Of a stretch of DNA of 52,065 bases, positions 27,841-38,045 are shown in pieces (position 1 is the stretch's first letter; every line of letters starts with the position of its first letter). Position numbers and translations under genes: made by a program. Origin of the DNA: Rhodocyclaceae bacterium (GTDB taxonomy: Bacteria > Pseudomonadota > Gammaproteobacteria > Burkholderiales > Rhodocyclaceae); contig JAEUNJ010000044.1 of NCBI GenBank assembly GCA_016791145.1, forward strand, positions 1 to 52,065. Reading direction: 5' to 3'. The notes beneath the pieces were generated by a model. It was given only the letters and a program-made list of their open reading frames with translations. It did not search any database and was not told the origin of the DNA.

Positions 27841-29625
27841 ATGAGCGAGAAACCCGCCGATCCCCGCCGCATCTCCGCCCTGCGCGGCCTGTGGCCCTTC
27901 CTGCGCCCCTACCGGGCGCGCATCGTCCTGGCCTTCGCGCTGCTCTGCCTGGCGTCGGGAACCCTGCTGCTGGTGCCGCTGGCCTTCCGGGACCTGATCG
28001 ATTTCGGTTTCGGCGCCGGCGGGCGGGCCGGGGGCGGATTGCTCGGCGGGCTGAGCCTGGACGGGCATTTCATCGCGCTGTTCGGCATGGCGGCGGTCTG
28101 GGCGCTGGCGGTGGCTTCCCGCTACTACACGGTGTCCTGGATCGGGGAGCGGGTCACCGCGGACCTGCGCGACGCGGTGTATGCCCGTGTCCTGGGACAG
28201 TCGCCCCAGTTCTTCGAGACGTTGCAGACCGGGGAGGTCCTGTCCAGGCTCACCGGCGACACGACCCTGATCCAGACCGTGGTCGGCAGCTCGGTCTCCA
28301 TGGGACTGCGCAGCGCCTTCCAGTTCGTCGGCGGGATGGTCATGCTCGCCGTCACGAGCTTCACGCTGTTCGCGCTGAACCTGGCCCTGCTGGCCCTGAT
28401 GATGCTGCCGCTGATGGCCATCGGGCGGCGGGTCCGGAAGCTCTCGCGGGAATCCCAGGACCGCATCGCGGACGCCTCGGCCCTGGCGGCGGAGATCCTC
28501 AATGCCATGCCGACGGTGCAGGCCTATACGCAGGAACCGGGCGAGGCGGCCCGTTTCGCCCGACGGACCGCCGAGGGCTTCGCCGCGGCGATCCGCCGGA
28601 CGAGGGTGCGCTCGGCGCTGACCGCGCTGGTGATCAGCGCCTCCATGGGCGCGATCATCTTCGTCCTCTGGGTGGGGGCCCGGCAGGTGCATGCGGGCAC
28701 ACTGACCGGCGGCGAGCTGGCCTCCTTCGTCCTGTATGCGGTGCTGGTCGCCGGCGGCGTCGGCACCCTGGCGGAGGTCTGGGGGGACGTGATGCGCGCG
28801 GCCGGGGCGACGGAGCGGCTGCTCGACCTGCTGCACGCGGAACCGGCGATCCGGGAACCGGCGAGGCCCGTGGCGCCGGCGCACCCGGCCAAGGCCGCGA
28901 TCCGCTTCGAGCACGTGGGCTTCAGCTATCCCGCGCGCCCGCAGGTCCGGGCGCTGGACGACGTGTGCCTGGACGTGGCGCCGGGGGAAAGCGTGGCCCT
29001 GGTGGGGCCTTCCGGGGCGGGAAAGACCAGCCTCTTCCAGTTGCTGCTGCGCTACTACGACGCAAGTGCCGGACGCATCCTGATCAACGGGCAGGACCTG
29101 CGGGAACTGCGCCTGCACGACCTGCGCGGCGGCATCGCGATCGTGCCCCAGGACCCGGTGATCTTCTCGGCCAACGCCCGGGAAAACATCCGCTACGGCC
29201 GGGCCTCGGCGACGGACGCGGAAGTGCTGGCGGCGGCCCGGGCGGCGCGGGTGGACGAATTCATCGAGCGCCTGCCCCAGGGCTATGCCACCTTCCTCGG
29301 CGAGCGGGGCACCCGGCTTTCCGGCGGCCAGCGGCAACGCATCGCGATCGCCCGGGCGATCCTGAAGGGGGCACCGCTGCTGCTCCTCGACGAGGCGACG
29401 AGCGCCCTGGACGCGGAATCGGAAATCCTGGTGCAGAAGGGCCTCGCGGCGGCCATGGAGGGCCGCACGACCCTGGTCATCGCACACCGGCTGGCCACGG
29501 TGCAGAAGGTGGACCGGATCGTCGTGATGGACCGGGGCCGCGTCGTGGAGACGGGAACGCCGGAGGACCTGCGCCGGCAGGGCGGCCTCTACGCCCGGCT
29601 GGCGGCGCTGCAACTGGATTTCTGA
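27841..29625 (+). CDS. ABC transporter, fused permease and ATPase (exporter half-transporter)
   Basis: 594 residues. The type I exporter membrane domain occupies about 1-320 with six helices. The nucleotide-binding domain has Walker A GPSGAGKTS, Q loop VPQDPVIFSAN, signature LSGGQRQRIAIARA, Walker B LLLLDEATSALDAESE and the His of IAHRLATV. Such half-transporters dimerise and export lipids, drugs or peptides; the sequence resembles the MsbA/multidrug group, but the cargo cannot be told. It is not next to an accessory membrane fusion protein, so it is not the missing RTX exporter on this evidence, although it lies 8 kb from that gene. The ATG at 27841 is chosen at the first conserved residues. 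Confidence 0.9.
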   Translation: MSEKPADPRRISALRGLWPFLRPYRARIVLAFALLCLASGTLLLVPLAFRDLIDFGFGAGGRAGGGLLGGLSLDGHFIALFGMAAVWALAVASRYYTVSWIGERVTADLRDAVYARVLGQSPQFFETLQTGEVLSRLTGDTTLIQTVVGSSVSMGLRSAFQFVGGMVMLAVTSFTLFALNLALLALMMLPLMAIGRRVRKLSRESQDRIADASALAAEILNAMPTVQAYTQEPGEAARFARRTAEGFAAAIRRTRVRSALTALVISASMGAIIFVLWVGARQVHAGTLTGGELASFVLYAVLVAGGVGTLAEVWGDVMRAAGATERLLDLLHAEPAIREPARPVAPAHPAKAAIRFEHVGFSYPARPQVRALDDVCLDVAPGESVALVGPSGAGKTSLFQLLLRYYDASAGRILINGQDLRELRLHDLRGGIAIVPQDPVIFSANARENIRYGRASATDAEVLAAARAARVDEFIERLPQGYATFLGERGTRLSGGQRQRIAIARAILKGAPLLLLDEATSALDAESEILVQKGLAAAMEGRTTLVIAHRLATVQKVDRIVVMDRGRVVETGTPEDLRRQGGLYARLAALQLDF

Positions 29626-29702
29626 ATCCCGGGGCGGCCGGTGCCGCTGTGGGGATGCGGCGCACGGGTCGTGGCGCCGGGTCGGCCCGGGCGCGGGCGG
29701 AG

Positions 29703-30212
29703 TCAGGCCCGGCGGGGCTGTTTGCTCCGGGGACGGCGGGCGAGCATCTCGAGGGTCTCGGCGGAGGCGCCGGGGCCGGGAATGATGCGCAGCTCATGGC
29801 GGCCCAGTTCGCGGCCTTCCGCGTTGCGCACGCGCATCCCCGGCAGCGGTCGGCCGGTGGCCTTCTCCACGGCGACGACGGGTTCGCGGCCGGGTCCGAA
29901 GACCCAGGCGTCCGACCATTCCCGCAGGGCGGTGAGGAGGGGGAGCAGGCCCTCGCCCTTGGGCGTGAGCCGGTATTCGTAGCGCAAGCCCGTGTCGCCC
30001 ACGTCGATCCGTTCGAGGATGCCGTGGTCCACCAGCCGGTTCAGGCGGTCGGTGAGGATGTTGCGGGCGATGCCGAGGCTCGCCTGGAAATCGGTGAAGC
30101 GCCGGACGCCGAAGAAGGCATCGCGGATGATCAGCAGCGTCCACCAGTCCCCCAGGGCTTCCAGGGCCTGGGCGACGCCGCAGTTCATGTCGGAGAAGCG
30201 CTTGCGTGCCAT
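29703..30212 (-). CDS. HxlR family transcriptional regulator
   Basis: 169 residues. The winged-helix HxlR domain is complete: C11 in MNCGVAQALEALGDWWTLLI, then RDAFFGVRRFTDFQASLGIA, then ILTDRLNRLVDHGIL and YRLTPKGEGLLPLL. HxlR proteins are small dimeric regulators, often sensing redox state or electrophiles through a Cys near the N-terminus. The 55-residue C-terminal extension is longer than in minimal members. It is divergent from the molybdopterin oxidoreductase gene across 105 bp, and a symmetric site at 30251-30265 lies in between, so it probably controls that gene and itself. Confidence 0.92.
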   Translation of the reverse strand: MARKRFSDMNCGVAQALEALGDWWTLLIIRDAFFGVRRFTDFQASLGIARNILTDRLNRLVDHGILERIDVGDTGLRYEYRLTPKGEGLLPLLTALREWSDAWVFGPGREPVVAVEKATGRPLPGMRVRNAEGRELGRHELRIIPGPGASAETLEMLARRPRSKQPRRA

Positions 30213-30250
30213 GGGCGGACTATGCCCCAAAACGGCCCCGTTCGTAAATA

Positions 30251-30281
30251 GTTGTAACACGCAACCTTTTTCGTTTAGGCT
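30251..30281 (+). promoter_or_regulatory. Candidate promoter with overlapping HxlR operator
   Basis: TTGTAA (30253-30258) and TAGGCT (30276-30281) are 17 bases apart and point to the molybdoenzyme gene. An interrupted inverted repeat, GTTG (30251-30254) and CAAC (30262-30265) with seven bases between, covers the -35 box. That is the arrangement expected for repression by the divergently encoded HxlR protein. The local sequence is AT-rich compared with both genes. Confidence 0.5.
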
Positions 30282-30317
30282 ACGTCCGTCACCGATCCCC
30301 ACGAGCCGGAGCCGCCC

Positions 30318-32603
<2,286 letters not shown>

Positions 32604-32651
32604 CGCGGCGGCGCCCCAAGGTCTCCTCCCCGTCCAGGCCAACTGGACGTT

Positions 32652-32679
32652 GCCCGGCCCGCGCCGGGCTATTTTTTTG
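32652..32679 (+). terminator. Intrinsic terminator of the molybdoenzyme gene
   Basis: GCCCGGC (32652-32658) and GCCGGGC (32663-32669) form a 7-bp stem with a 4-base loop, followed by TATTTTTTTGT. This is the clearest rho-independent terminator in the window. It works on the plus strand only; the minus-strand DMT gene ends at 32696. Confidence 0.9.
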
Positions 32680-32695
32680 TCGGCCGGCGACCGGG

Positions 32696-33655
32696 TCAGC
32701 CGCGGCCCGGGCCCTCGGCGTGCGGCAGGCGGGGCATGCCGAAGGAGGACAGAAGGATTCCCGCCACTATCAGCCCGAAGGCGATGCCGTGGTAGAGCTG
32801 GGGGCCCTCGCCGATGACGGCGGCCGACATCAGGGCCGCCAGCAGGGGGGTCAGGTTGTAGAAGATGGCGGCCATGCCCGGACCGGCCTCGGCGACGGCC
32901 AGGCCCCAGGACCGGTAGGCAACGACGGATGGTCCCATGGCCACGAACAGGATCGCCGCCACGAGTCCCCAGGACCAGCGGGTGGGCACCGGCGGGATCA
33001 GCCACTCGCCCAGTCCGGCACCGACGAAGGTCCAGCCGATGCCGAAGACGCACTGGGCGACGAGGAACTCCGCCCAGGTCCAGTCGGGCCTGGCGGCGCC
33101 CCGCATGTGGGCCGGAGGCCGCACGAGCATCCAGCTGTAGAGCGCCCAGCCGACGATGGCGGCCAGCATCAGGAGATCCCCTTCCACCAGGCGGATCTGC
33201 TGCAGCGCCTGGACATCCCCCCGGGACAATACGGTCGCCACTCCCCCGAGCGAGAGCGCGGCGCCGCCCACCTGCATGCGGTTCGGATGGGTGCCGTAGA
33301 AAAGGGCGCCCAGGATCATCGACCAGACCGGCAGGCTGGAGGCGATCAGGGTCACGTTCACCGGCGTGCTGGTGCGCAGGGCGAGATACTGGAGGGCGTT
33401 GTAGGTCCCGACGCCCAGAAGTCCCAGGACGGCCAGATACGGCCACCGGTCCATGATCCGTCGCCACGCCGCCCGTCCCGCGACGGCGCGCCGGCCCAGG
33501 GGCAGCAGGATCGCAAAGGCGACGAGCCAGCGCGCGACGTTCAGCCACATGGGGCCGATGCTGTCCACCACCAGGCGACCGACGACCGCGTTGCCGGCCC
33601 ATAGCACGGGCGGGACGGCGAGCAGGGACAGCAGGCGGAGGTTCAGGTGGCGCAC
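32696..33655 (-). CDS. EamA/DMT family transporter
   Basis: About 319 residues with ten hydrophobic helices in two EamA repeats. The first contains WAGNAVVGRLVVDSIGP and LQYLALRTSTPVNVTLIASS; the second has FVAMGPSVVAYRSWGLAV and IFYNLTPLLAALMSAAVIGE. These are inner-membrane exporters of metabolites such as amino acids. The start is taken as the GTG at 33653-33655, where the first helix begins; there is no good Shine-Dalgarno sequence, so this is uncertain. It lies 44 bp downstream of the acyl-CoA dehydrogenase gene on the same strand and may share its transcript. Confidence 0.87.
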   Translation of the reverse strand: MRHLNLRLLSLLAVPPVLWAGNAVVGRLVVDSIGPMWLNVARWLVAFAILLPLGRRAVAGRAAWRRIMDRWPYLAVLGLLGVGTYNALQYLALRTSTPVNVTLIASSLPVWSMILGALFYGTHPNRMQVGGAALSLGGVATVLSRGDVQALQQIRLVEGDLLMLAAIVGWALYSWMLVRPPAHMRGAARPDWTWAEFLVAQCVFGIGWTFVGAGLGEWLIPPVPTRWSWGLVAAILFVAMGPSVVAYRSWGLAVAEAGPGMAAIFYNLTPLLAALMSAAVIGEGPQLYHGIAFGLIVAGILLSSFGMPRLPHAEGPGRG

Positions 33656-33699
33656 CGGCCGGATTCTGCCATCCGTCCGCCCCCTGCGGCGGCCCCGGA

Positions 33700-34950
33700 T
33701 CAGCCGTAGATCAGTTCGTCCGGGGCATCGGCCTCCGGCGCGTCCGCGGCGTGGTCGCGGGCCTGTCCCGCCGCCCGGGCCTCCGCCGCCTCCCGGTACC
33801 ATTCATGGGCGACGATCGTGGCCATCACCTCGTTGGTGCCGGTCCAGATCGAGGCGAGCCGGATGTCCCGGTGGATGCGCTCCAGGGGCAGGACATTGGT
33901 GTAGCCGATCCCGCCCACCACCTGCATCGCGTTATGCACCACCTTCTGGCAGGATTCGGTGACGAACTTCTTGGTTTCCGAGACCATGCGGCGCAGCCGC
34001 TGGGTCTGCATGCCGCGATCGGCGGCGACGGAGGTCGTGTGCACCAGCGACCGGCAGGCATCCAGCAGCATCGCTCCTTCGGCCACCTGGAAGCTGACGC
34101 CCTGGAAACGGTTGATGACCTGCCCGAATGCCTTGCGTCGGGAGGTGTAGAGCGTCGCCACGTCCAGGGCGGCCCGGCCCGGGCCGATCGTCATGGCGGC
34201 CGTGCCCAGGCGTTCCGGCACCATCATGGTCGTGAATACCGGATAGGCGCCGTGCAATTCCCCCAGGAGGTTCGCCGTCGGCACCCGGACGTCCTTGAAC
34301 ACCAGCCGGCCGGTGCCGCCGCCGCGACACCCCATCAGCCCGTAGAGGTACTTGACCTCGACACCCGGCCCCCGGTCCACGATGAAGCATGAAATGCTCT
34401 TCTGCGGCGCCGCCTGGGGATCCGGATCGGTGCGCGCGTAGACGAGGAAATAATCCGCGCCCTCGGCGCCGACGATGAAGCGCTTCTGGCCATTGAGCAG
34501 GAAATGGTCGCCCCTGTCCTCCGCCGTGGCGGTGGCCCCGAAGAAGTCCGAGCCGCCGCGCGGTTCCGTCAGGCATTCGGCGGCAAATATCTCCCCGGCG
34601 AGCAGCGGGGCCACGTAGCGTTCCCGCTGTTCGTCGGTGCCGTGCAGGAGGATGGCGTCGCAGACCAGGTCGCCCCCGACGCCGAACACGCAGGCCAGTT
34701 CGTAGCTCAGGGTGCCGATCTCCTCGCTGACCGCGCAGGCGGTCACCCAGTCCATGCCGCGGCCGCCCCAGCGCACCGGGTGGCGGACGCCCAGCAGCCC
34801 GCGCCGTCCGGCCTCCCGCAGCCATTCGCGCGGGAAACGGACCTTCTCCTCATCCATGTCCAGGATCAGGCGCCGCGGAGTATCGCGGACAAAGGCCCGC
34901 GCCTCGTCGCGGATGCGGGCCTGGGCGTCGGTGAACAGATGGTCGAACAT
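33700..34950 (-). CDS. Acyl-CoA dehydrogenase family protein
   Basis: 416 residues. Family marks: FVRDTPRRLI, CLTEPRGGSDFFGATATAE (FAD-binding signature), QKRFIVGAEGADY, RKAFGQVINRFQGVSFQVA, then VVGGIGYTNVLPLERIHRD and IWTGTNEVM. The enzyme introduces a double bond next to the thioester of an acyl-CoA and passes electrons to ETF. The conserved Glu base in the C-terminal loop is not obvious: the loop reads IWTGTNEVM, with Glu at the position used in several members. Substrate chain type is unknown. No other beta-oxidation gene is adjacent. Confidence 0.9.
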   Translation of the reverse strand: MFDHLFTDAQARIRDEARAFVRDTPRRLILDMDEEKVRFPREWLREAGRRGLLGVRHPVRWGGRGMDWVTACAVSEEIGTLSYELACVFGVGGDLVCDAILLHGTDEQRERYVAPLLAGEIFAAECLTEPRGGSDFFGATATAEDRGDHFLLNGQKRFIVGAEGADYFLVYARTDPDPQAAPQKSISCFIVDRGPGVEVKYLYGLMGCRGGGTGRLVFKDVRVPTANLLGELHGAYPVFTTMMVPERLGTAAMTIGPGRAALDVATLYTSRRKAFGQVINRFQGVSFQVAEGAMLLDACRSLVHTTSVAADRGMQTQRLRRMVSETKKFVTESCQKVVHNAMQVVGGIGYTNVLPLERIHRDIRLASIWTGTNEVMATIVAHEWYREAAEARAAGQARDHAADAPEADAPDELIYG

Positions 34951-35072
34951 GGCGGTCCCCGAAGGTAAAAGGCTCAGTGTAGTCCCCGGCGCCTCTCCCC
35001 GGCGCGATGGCCACCCGGATGCCGGGGGCGGGGCAGGGCGACCGCGTATGCCTTTCCGGATCCTGTGCGTTA

Positions 35073-35095
35073 AGGAGGTGTCCCCTGTCCCTCCT
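35073..35095 (+). promoter_or_regulatory. Possible sequestered Shine-Dalgarno hairpin
   Basis: An unusually strong anti-16S match, TAAGGAGGTG (35071-35080), lies 37 bases before the ATG at 35117. AGGAGG (35073-35078) can pair with CCTCCT (35090-35095). A GTG at 35078-35080 within it is in frame with the gene. The ATG at 35117 also has its own GGAG at 35104. Confidence 0.3.
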
Positions 35096-35116
35096 GCCCA
35101 GTCCCGGAGTCTCCTC

Positions 35117-35458
35117 ATGCGCCGCCTGTTCGCCTGCCTCCTAGCCACGATCCTCGGCATGTCGTCCCAGACCCTGCGCGCGGAGGACGATCCCCTGGAC
35201 CGCCTGGAACCGGATCGAATGATCGGCAGGCTGCTTTCCGACGACATGCTCTCGCTGATGTTCGGACTGGTGCGCCGGTCCCTCGCGGCGGCCGGAGAGG
35301 GGGGTGAGCCCGCCGTGCCCACCGCCGAGGAGCGGCAACGCCTGGAGCAGGCGGCAACCGCGGTCCGGGGCGAGGTGTTGCGCACGATGGGGACCGTGCT
35401 CGGCGCGGTTGAGGCCGAGGCCAGGAAATCCCTGCGCGAGGAACTTGGCAGCCCGTGA
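35117..35458 (+). CDS. Small exported protein of unknown function
   Basis: 113 residues. An N-terminal signal peptide (RRLFACLLATILGM, with a likely cleavage after LRA at about residue 22) leads to a charged, helical mature part (for example DRLEPDRMIGRLLSDDMLSL and a C-terminal AEARKSLREELG). No Cys or enzyme motif is present in the mature chain. Coding is supported by the signal peptide and strand-typical composition. The function is unknown; it stands alone between the divergent acyl-CoA dehydrogenase and a convergent solute-binding lipoprotein. Confidence 0.65.
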   Translation: MRRLFACLLATILGMSSQTLRAEDDPLDRLEPDRMIGRLLSDDMLSLMFGLVRRSLAAAGEGGEPAVPTAEERQRLEQAATAVRGEVLRTMGTVLGAVEAEARKSLREELGSP

Positions 35459-35497
35459 CCGCGGCGCCGGATGCCGGCCATGGGGCCGGCGGCGGGA

Positions 35498-36598
35498 TCA
35501 TTTCATCAGTACGAAGCGTCCGTCCCGGATCTCCGTGAAGAACACCTTGCGCAGGGTATCTCCATTGGCGTCGAAGGCGATCTGCTGCTGAAGGCCCTGG
35601 TAGGGGCCATATTTCAGGATGGCCTGCTTGGGGGTTTCCCCCTTGGCCTGTTTCGCCAGGCCCGCGAGGAGCACGGTGGCGGCGTCGTAGGCGGACACCG
35701 CGCTATAGCCTGGATTGCGGCCGAACCGGCGCTCGAAGGCGGTGCGGAAATCCGTGTAGCGGGCCGAATCGTCGTCCCGGTTGTAGTTCTGGACGATGAC
35801 CAGTCCCTCCACGGCCTTGCCGCCGGTCAGGAGCCCCTCGCTGGCCGCCCATTCGGTGGCCCCGATGGGAAGCTGCGGCGCGACGCGCTTCGCCTGCTCC
35901 GACAGGCGCACCACGTCGGGCGTCGGCGAGATGAAGAACAGGCCGTCCGGCCGGTGTTTCAGCATCTGGGCGACGACCCCGTCGAAGGGGGTGTCCGGCC
36001 GCGATTCGTAGGCGACCTCCGCCACCAGTTCTCCGCCGCTCGACACCATCGCCTTCCGGAACTCGTCGAGCCAGGATTCTGTGAAGGCGCGGTTTCGGGT
36101 GTCGAAGGCGACCGCCACCCGCTTCTGGCGACGGCTCAGCAGGACCGCCGCATAATCGTTGGCGTTGTCCCGCGTGGTCCGGTTGATGCGGATCAGGTCG
36201 TCGTCCTTGCCGAAGTAGGCCATGGCGGTCAGGGTCGGGCTGATGCTGACGATCCCCGCCTTGCCGAGCACCGGCACCGTCGCGTCGGCCATGGCGCTGG
36301 TGAACGGTCCGATGACCGCCACCACCCCGGCGGAGGCCAGGTCCTGGGCGGACCTGGCTGCGACGGCCTTGTCCTGGGCGTCGTCACGCTCGACCATCTC
36401 GAGCTTCCGCCCGCCGACGCCGCCGGCCGCGTTGGCCTGTTCGATGGCCAGGAGGACGGCATCGCGTCCGGCCGTGCCCACGTCGGAACTGCTGCCGGTC
36501 AGGCCGCCGACGAATCCGATCCGGATCGGCTCGGCCGGCCCGCAGCCGGACATGGCGAGGGATGCGAGGATCAGCCCTGCCGACAGTGCGCGCTTCAT
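35498..36598 (-). CDS. ABC transporter substrate-binding lipoprotein (branched-chain amino acid type)
   Basis: 366 residues. An N-terminal lipoprotein signal ends at C19 (LAMSGC, with an unusual Met at -3). The periplasmic binding-protein fold of the Leu/Ile/Val or amide type follows: IRIGFVGGLTGSSSDVG, AVLLAIEQANAAGGVGG, ASAGVVAVIGPFTSAMA, and AVSAYDAATVLLAGL. Such proteins deliver ligand to an inner-membrane ABC importer. No permease or ATPase gene is nearby, so it is an orphan or serves a sensor. The ligand is unknown. A good minus-strand promoter (36647-36676) lies about 50 bases upstream. Confidence 0.88.
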   Translation of the reverse strand: MKRALSAGLILASLAMSGCGPAEPIRIGFVGGLTGSSSDVGTAGRDAVLLAIEQANAAGGVGGRKLEMVERDDAQDKAVAARSAQDLASAGVVAVIGPFTSAMADATVPVLGKAGIVSISPTLTAMAYFGKDDDLIRINRTTRDNANDYAAVLLSRRQKRVAVAFDTRNRAFTESWLDEFRKAMVSSGGELVAEVAYESRPDTPFDGVVAQMLKHRPDGLFFISPTPDVVRLSEQAKRVAPQLPIGATEWAASEGLLTGGKAVEGLVIVQNYNRDDDSARYTDFRTAFERRFGRNPGYSAVSAYDAATVLLAGLAKQAKGETPKQAILKYGPYQGLQQQIAFDANGDTLRKVFFTEIRDGRFVLMK

Positions 36599-36646
36599 CG
36601 CCCTTTCCTCCGAAGCCCCGCAGCCGGGGCGGTTTGGCTGGTCAGA

Positions 36647-36676
36647 ATTATATCTTTGGTAATAACAAATCACCAA
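36647..36676 (-). promoter_or_regulatory. Sigma-70 promoter of the solute-binding protein gene
   Basis: On the minus strand, TTGGTG (36676-36671) and a perfect TATAAT (36652-36647) are 18 bases apart, within a clearly AT-rich patch of about 45 bp. The predicted start lies some 40 bases before the ATG at 36598. Confidence 0.6.
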
Positions 36677-36767
36677 CGGGAGCTTTTCCTTCAACCAGGA
36701 GCTAACCTGCCGCGGCGAATCCGGGCCCCTCCAGGCGGCCGACCGGACTCGCCGCGCCCCGGGCCGG

Positions 36768-37349
36768 TCAGGCGCCATCGCCCTCCCCATACTGGCGCCG
36801 GAGACGTTCCAGGCCCTGCCGGAAGGATTCCGCGTCGCCGTAGTCGAAGAAGCGCGGATAACGGTCGTGGGCCGCCTTCAGCCGCCGACCGTGTTTGATG
36901 GGGCACCAGTACTGCTCCGTGCGCGCGGCCACCTCCCGGGTGTAGGCGGCGATGCCGTTGGCGTAGGAACAATAGAAGCAGTTGAACCGCTCCACCAGGT
37001 TCAGGTAGGGAAGATCCTCCCGGTCGAAGACCACGTAGTCCGAACGGCGCACTTTCGGAATCCGGTATACGGGGAAGCAGATTGCCTGGTAGGTCGTGAC
37101 GAAGAGGTCCAGCATCAGGAAGGGGATCCAACCCGCATAGATCACCGGCGAGCTCAGCACCACTGGCAGGCGGGAGCGCCTGAGGAAACGGAAGAGCCCC
37201 GTCCGGTAGCGGCGCTGGTGGCGCTGGAATTCCTCTGCCAGCGCTGCCCGGCGGACCTCGAATTCCTGGAACCCGCGCCGGTACTCGTCCTCGATCTCCT
37301 CCTGCAGGTCGTGGATTCGCCGCAACAGCTCGTCGATGCGTTCTTTCAT
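36768..37349 (-). CDS. Membrane protein with N-terminal coiled coil and putative CX2C/CX3H metal site
   Basis: 193 residues of unknown function. Residues 1-50 are highly charged and predicted coiled coil (KERIDELLRRIHDLQEEIED). Residues about 62-98 are hydrophobic, one or two helices. The C-terminal part has C124 and C127 (RFNCFYCSYANG) and C149 and H153 (YWCPIKH), which could bind zinc or another metal. The conserved-looking NCFYCSYANGIAAYTREV suggests a real family rather than a chance frame. The ATG at 37347-37349 is favoured because the coiled coil starts there. It is divergent from the hsp20 genes. Confidence 0.75.
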   Translation of the reverse strand: MKERIDELLRRIHDLQEEIEDEYRRGFQEFEVRRAALAEEFQRHQRRYRTGLFRFLRRSRLPVVLSSPVIYAGWIPFLMLDLFVTTYQAICFPVYRIPKVRRSDYVVFDREDLPYLNLVERFNCFYCSYANGIAAYTREVAARTEQYWCPIKHGRRLKAAHDRYPRFFDYGDAESFRQGLERLRRQYGEGDGA

Positions 37350-37506
37350 GCCTTCCTTTCCGTCCGGACGATGGAGGCGCTGCCCCCCGGTGGAACCCGG
37401 GAACGCCGGTGCCGGCAAAGTTTAGCCGCGGAATGCGCCCGACCCCGGGCGGGCAATTCGCGTCGTCGGGGCGGCGGAAGGGGGAGGAGGGCGGTGTCCG
37501 CCGCCA

Positions 37507-37535
37507 CTTGAAATCCGAGACCGCGACGCCCATAT
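37507..37535 (+). promoter_or_regulatory. Sigma-32 (RpoH) heat-shock promoter
   Basis: CTTGAAA (37507-37513) is an exact match to the RpoH -35 consensus. GCCCATAT (37528-37535) matches the -10 consensus CCCCATNT at all but the first base. The 14-base spacing is ideal. The predicted start lies about 50 bases before the first hsp20 ATG. Confidence 0.8.
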
Positions 37536-37591
37536 CGGCGCAGAGGGCGCTCCGGCGGCCCGACCCGATCCCAAGGCAAAGGAGACTTTCC

Positions 37592-38032
37592 ATGCTCTAC
37601 CGAACCTTCTTCCCCCGCGACCTCTTCGGTGAACTGGACCGCCTGCAGCGCCAGCTCCAGCAGTCCTACGACCTTTCCCCCAGCATCCGCGGCAGCCTGC
37701 GGGGCGGCTTTCCCGCCATGAACGTGGGCGGCACGCCCCAGTCGGTGGAGATCTACGCCTTCGTGCCGGGAGTCGATCCCGCGACCCTGGACGTGCAATT
37801 GGAGAAGGGCGTCCTCACCCTGGCCGGCGAGCGGAAGGCCGAACGGCCGGAAGGGGACACGCGGACGACGATCCACATCGACGAGCGTTACGCCGGGCGG
37901 TTCCGCCGGGTGGTGACGCTTCCGGACGACATCGACGCCGAGAAGGTGCAGGCGCGTTGCAGGGACGGCGTCCTGCACATCAGTATCCAGCGCAAGGCGG
38001 CCGCCCAGCCCCGGCGCATCAGCATCCAGTGA
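37592..38032 (+). CDS. Hsp20/alpha-crystallin family small heat-shock protein (first of two)
   Basis: 146 residues. After an N-terminal arm (MLYRTFFPRDLFGELDRLQR), the alpha-crystallin domain spans about 45-135, with VEIYAFVPGVDPATLDVQLE and the beta-strand GVLTLAGERKA. It ends near DGVLHISIQRKA. A C-terminal I-X-I-like motif is present (ISIQ). Small heat-shock proteins are ATP-independent holdases that keep unfolding proteins soluble. AAAGGAG at 37578-37584 is an excellent ribosome binding site. Transcription is likely from the sigma-32 promoter at 37507, and the second hsp20 gene follows after 13 bases. Confidence 0.93.
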   Translation: MLYRTFFPRDLFGELDRLQRQLQQSYDLSPSIRGSLRGGFPAMNVGGTPQSVEIYAFVPGVDPATLDVQLEKGVLTLAGERKAERPEGDTRTTIHIDERYAGRFRRVVTLPDDIDAEKVQARCRDGVLHISIQRKAAAQPRRISIQ

Positions 38033-38045
38033 GGAGGACCGCATC

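Noticed and set aside
27841..29625. The ABC transporter as exporter for the RTX protein
   Set aside because: It lacks the C39-like domain of many RTX exporters, has no membrane fusion or outer-membrane partner, and is 8 kb and several unrelated genes away.
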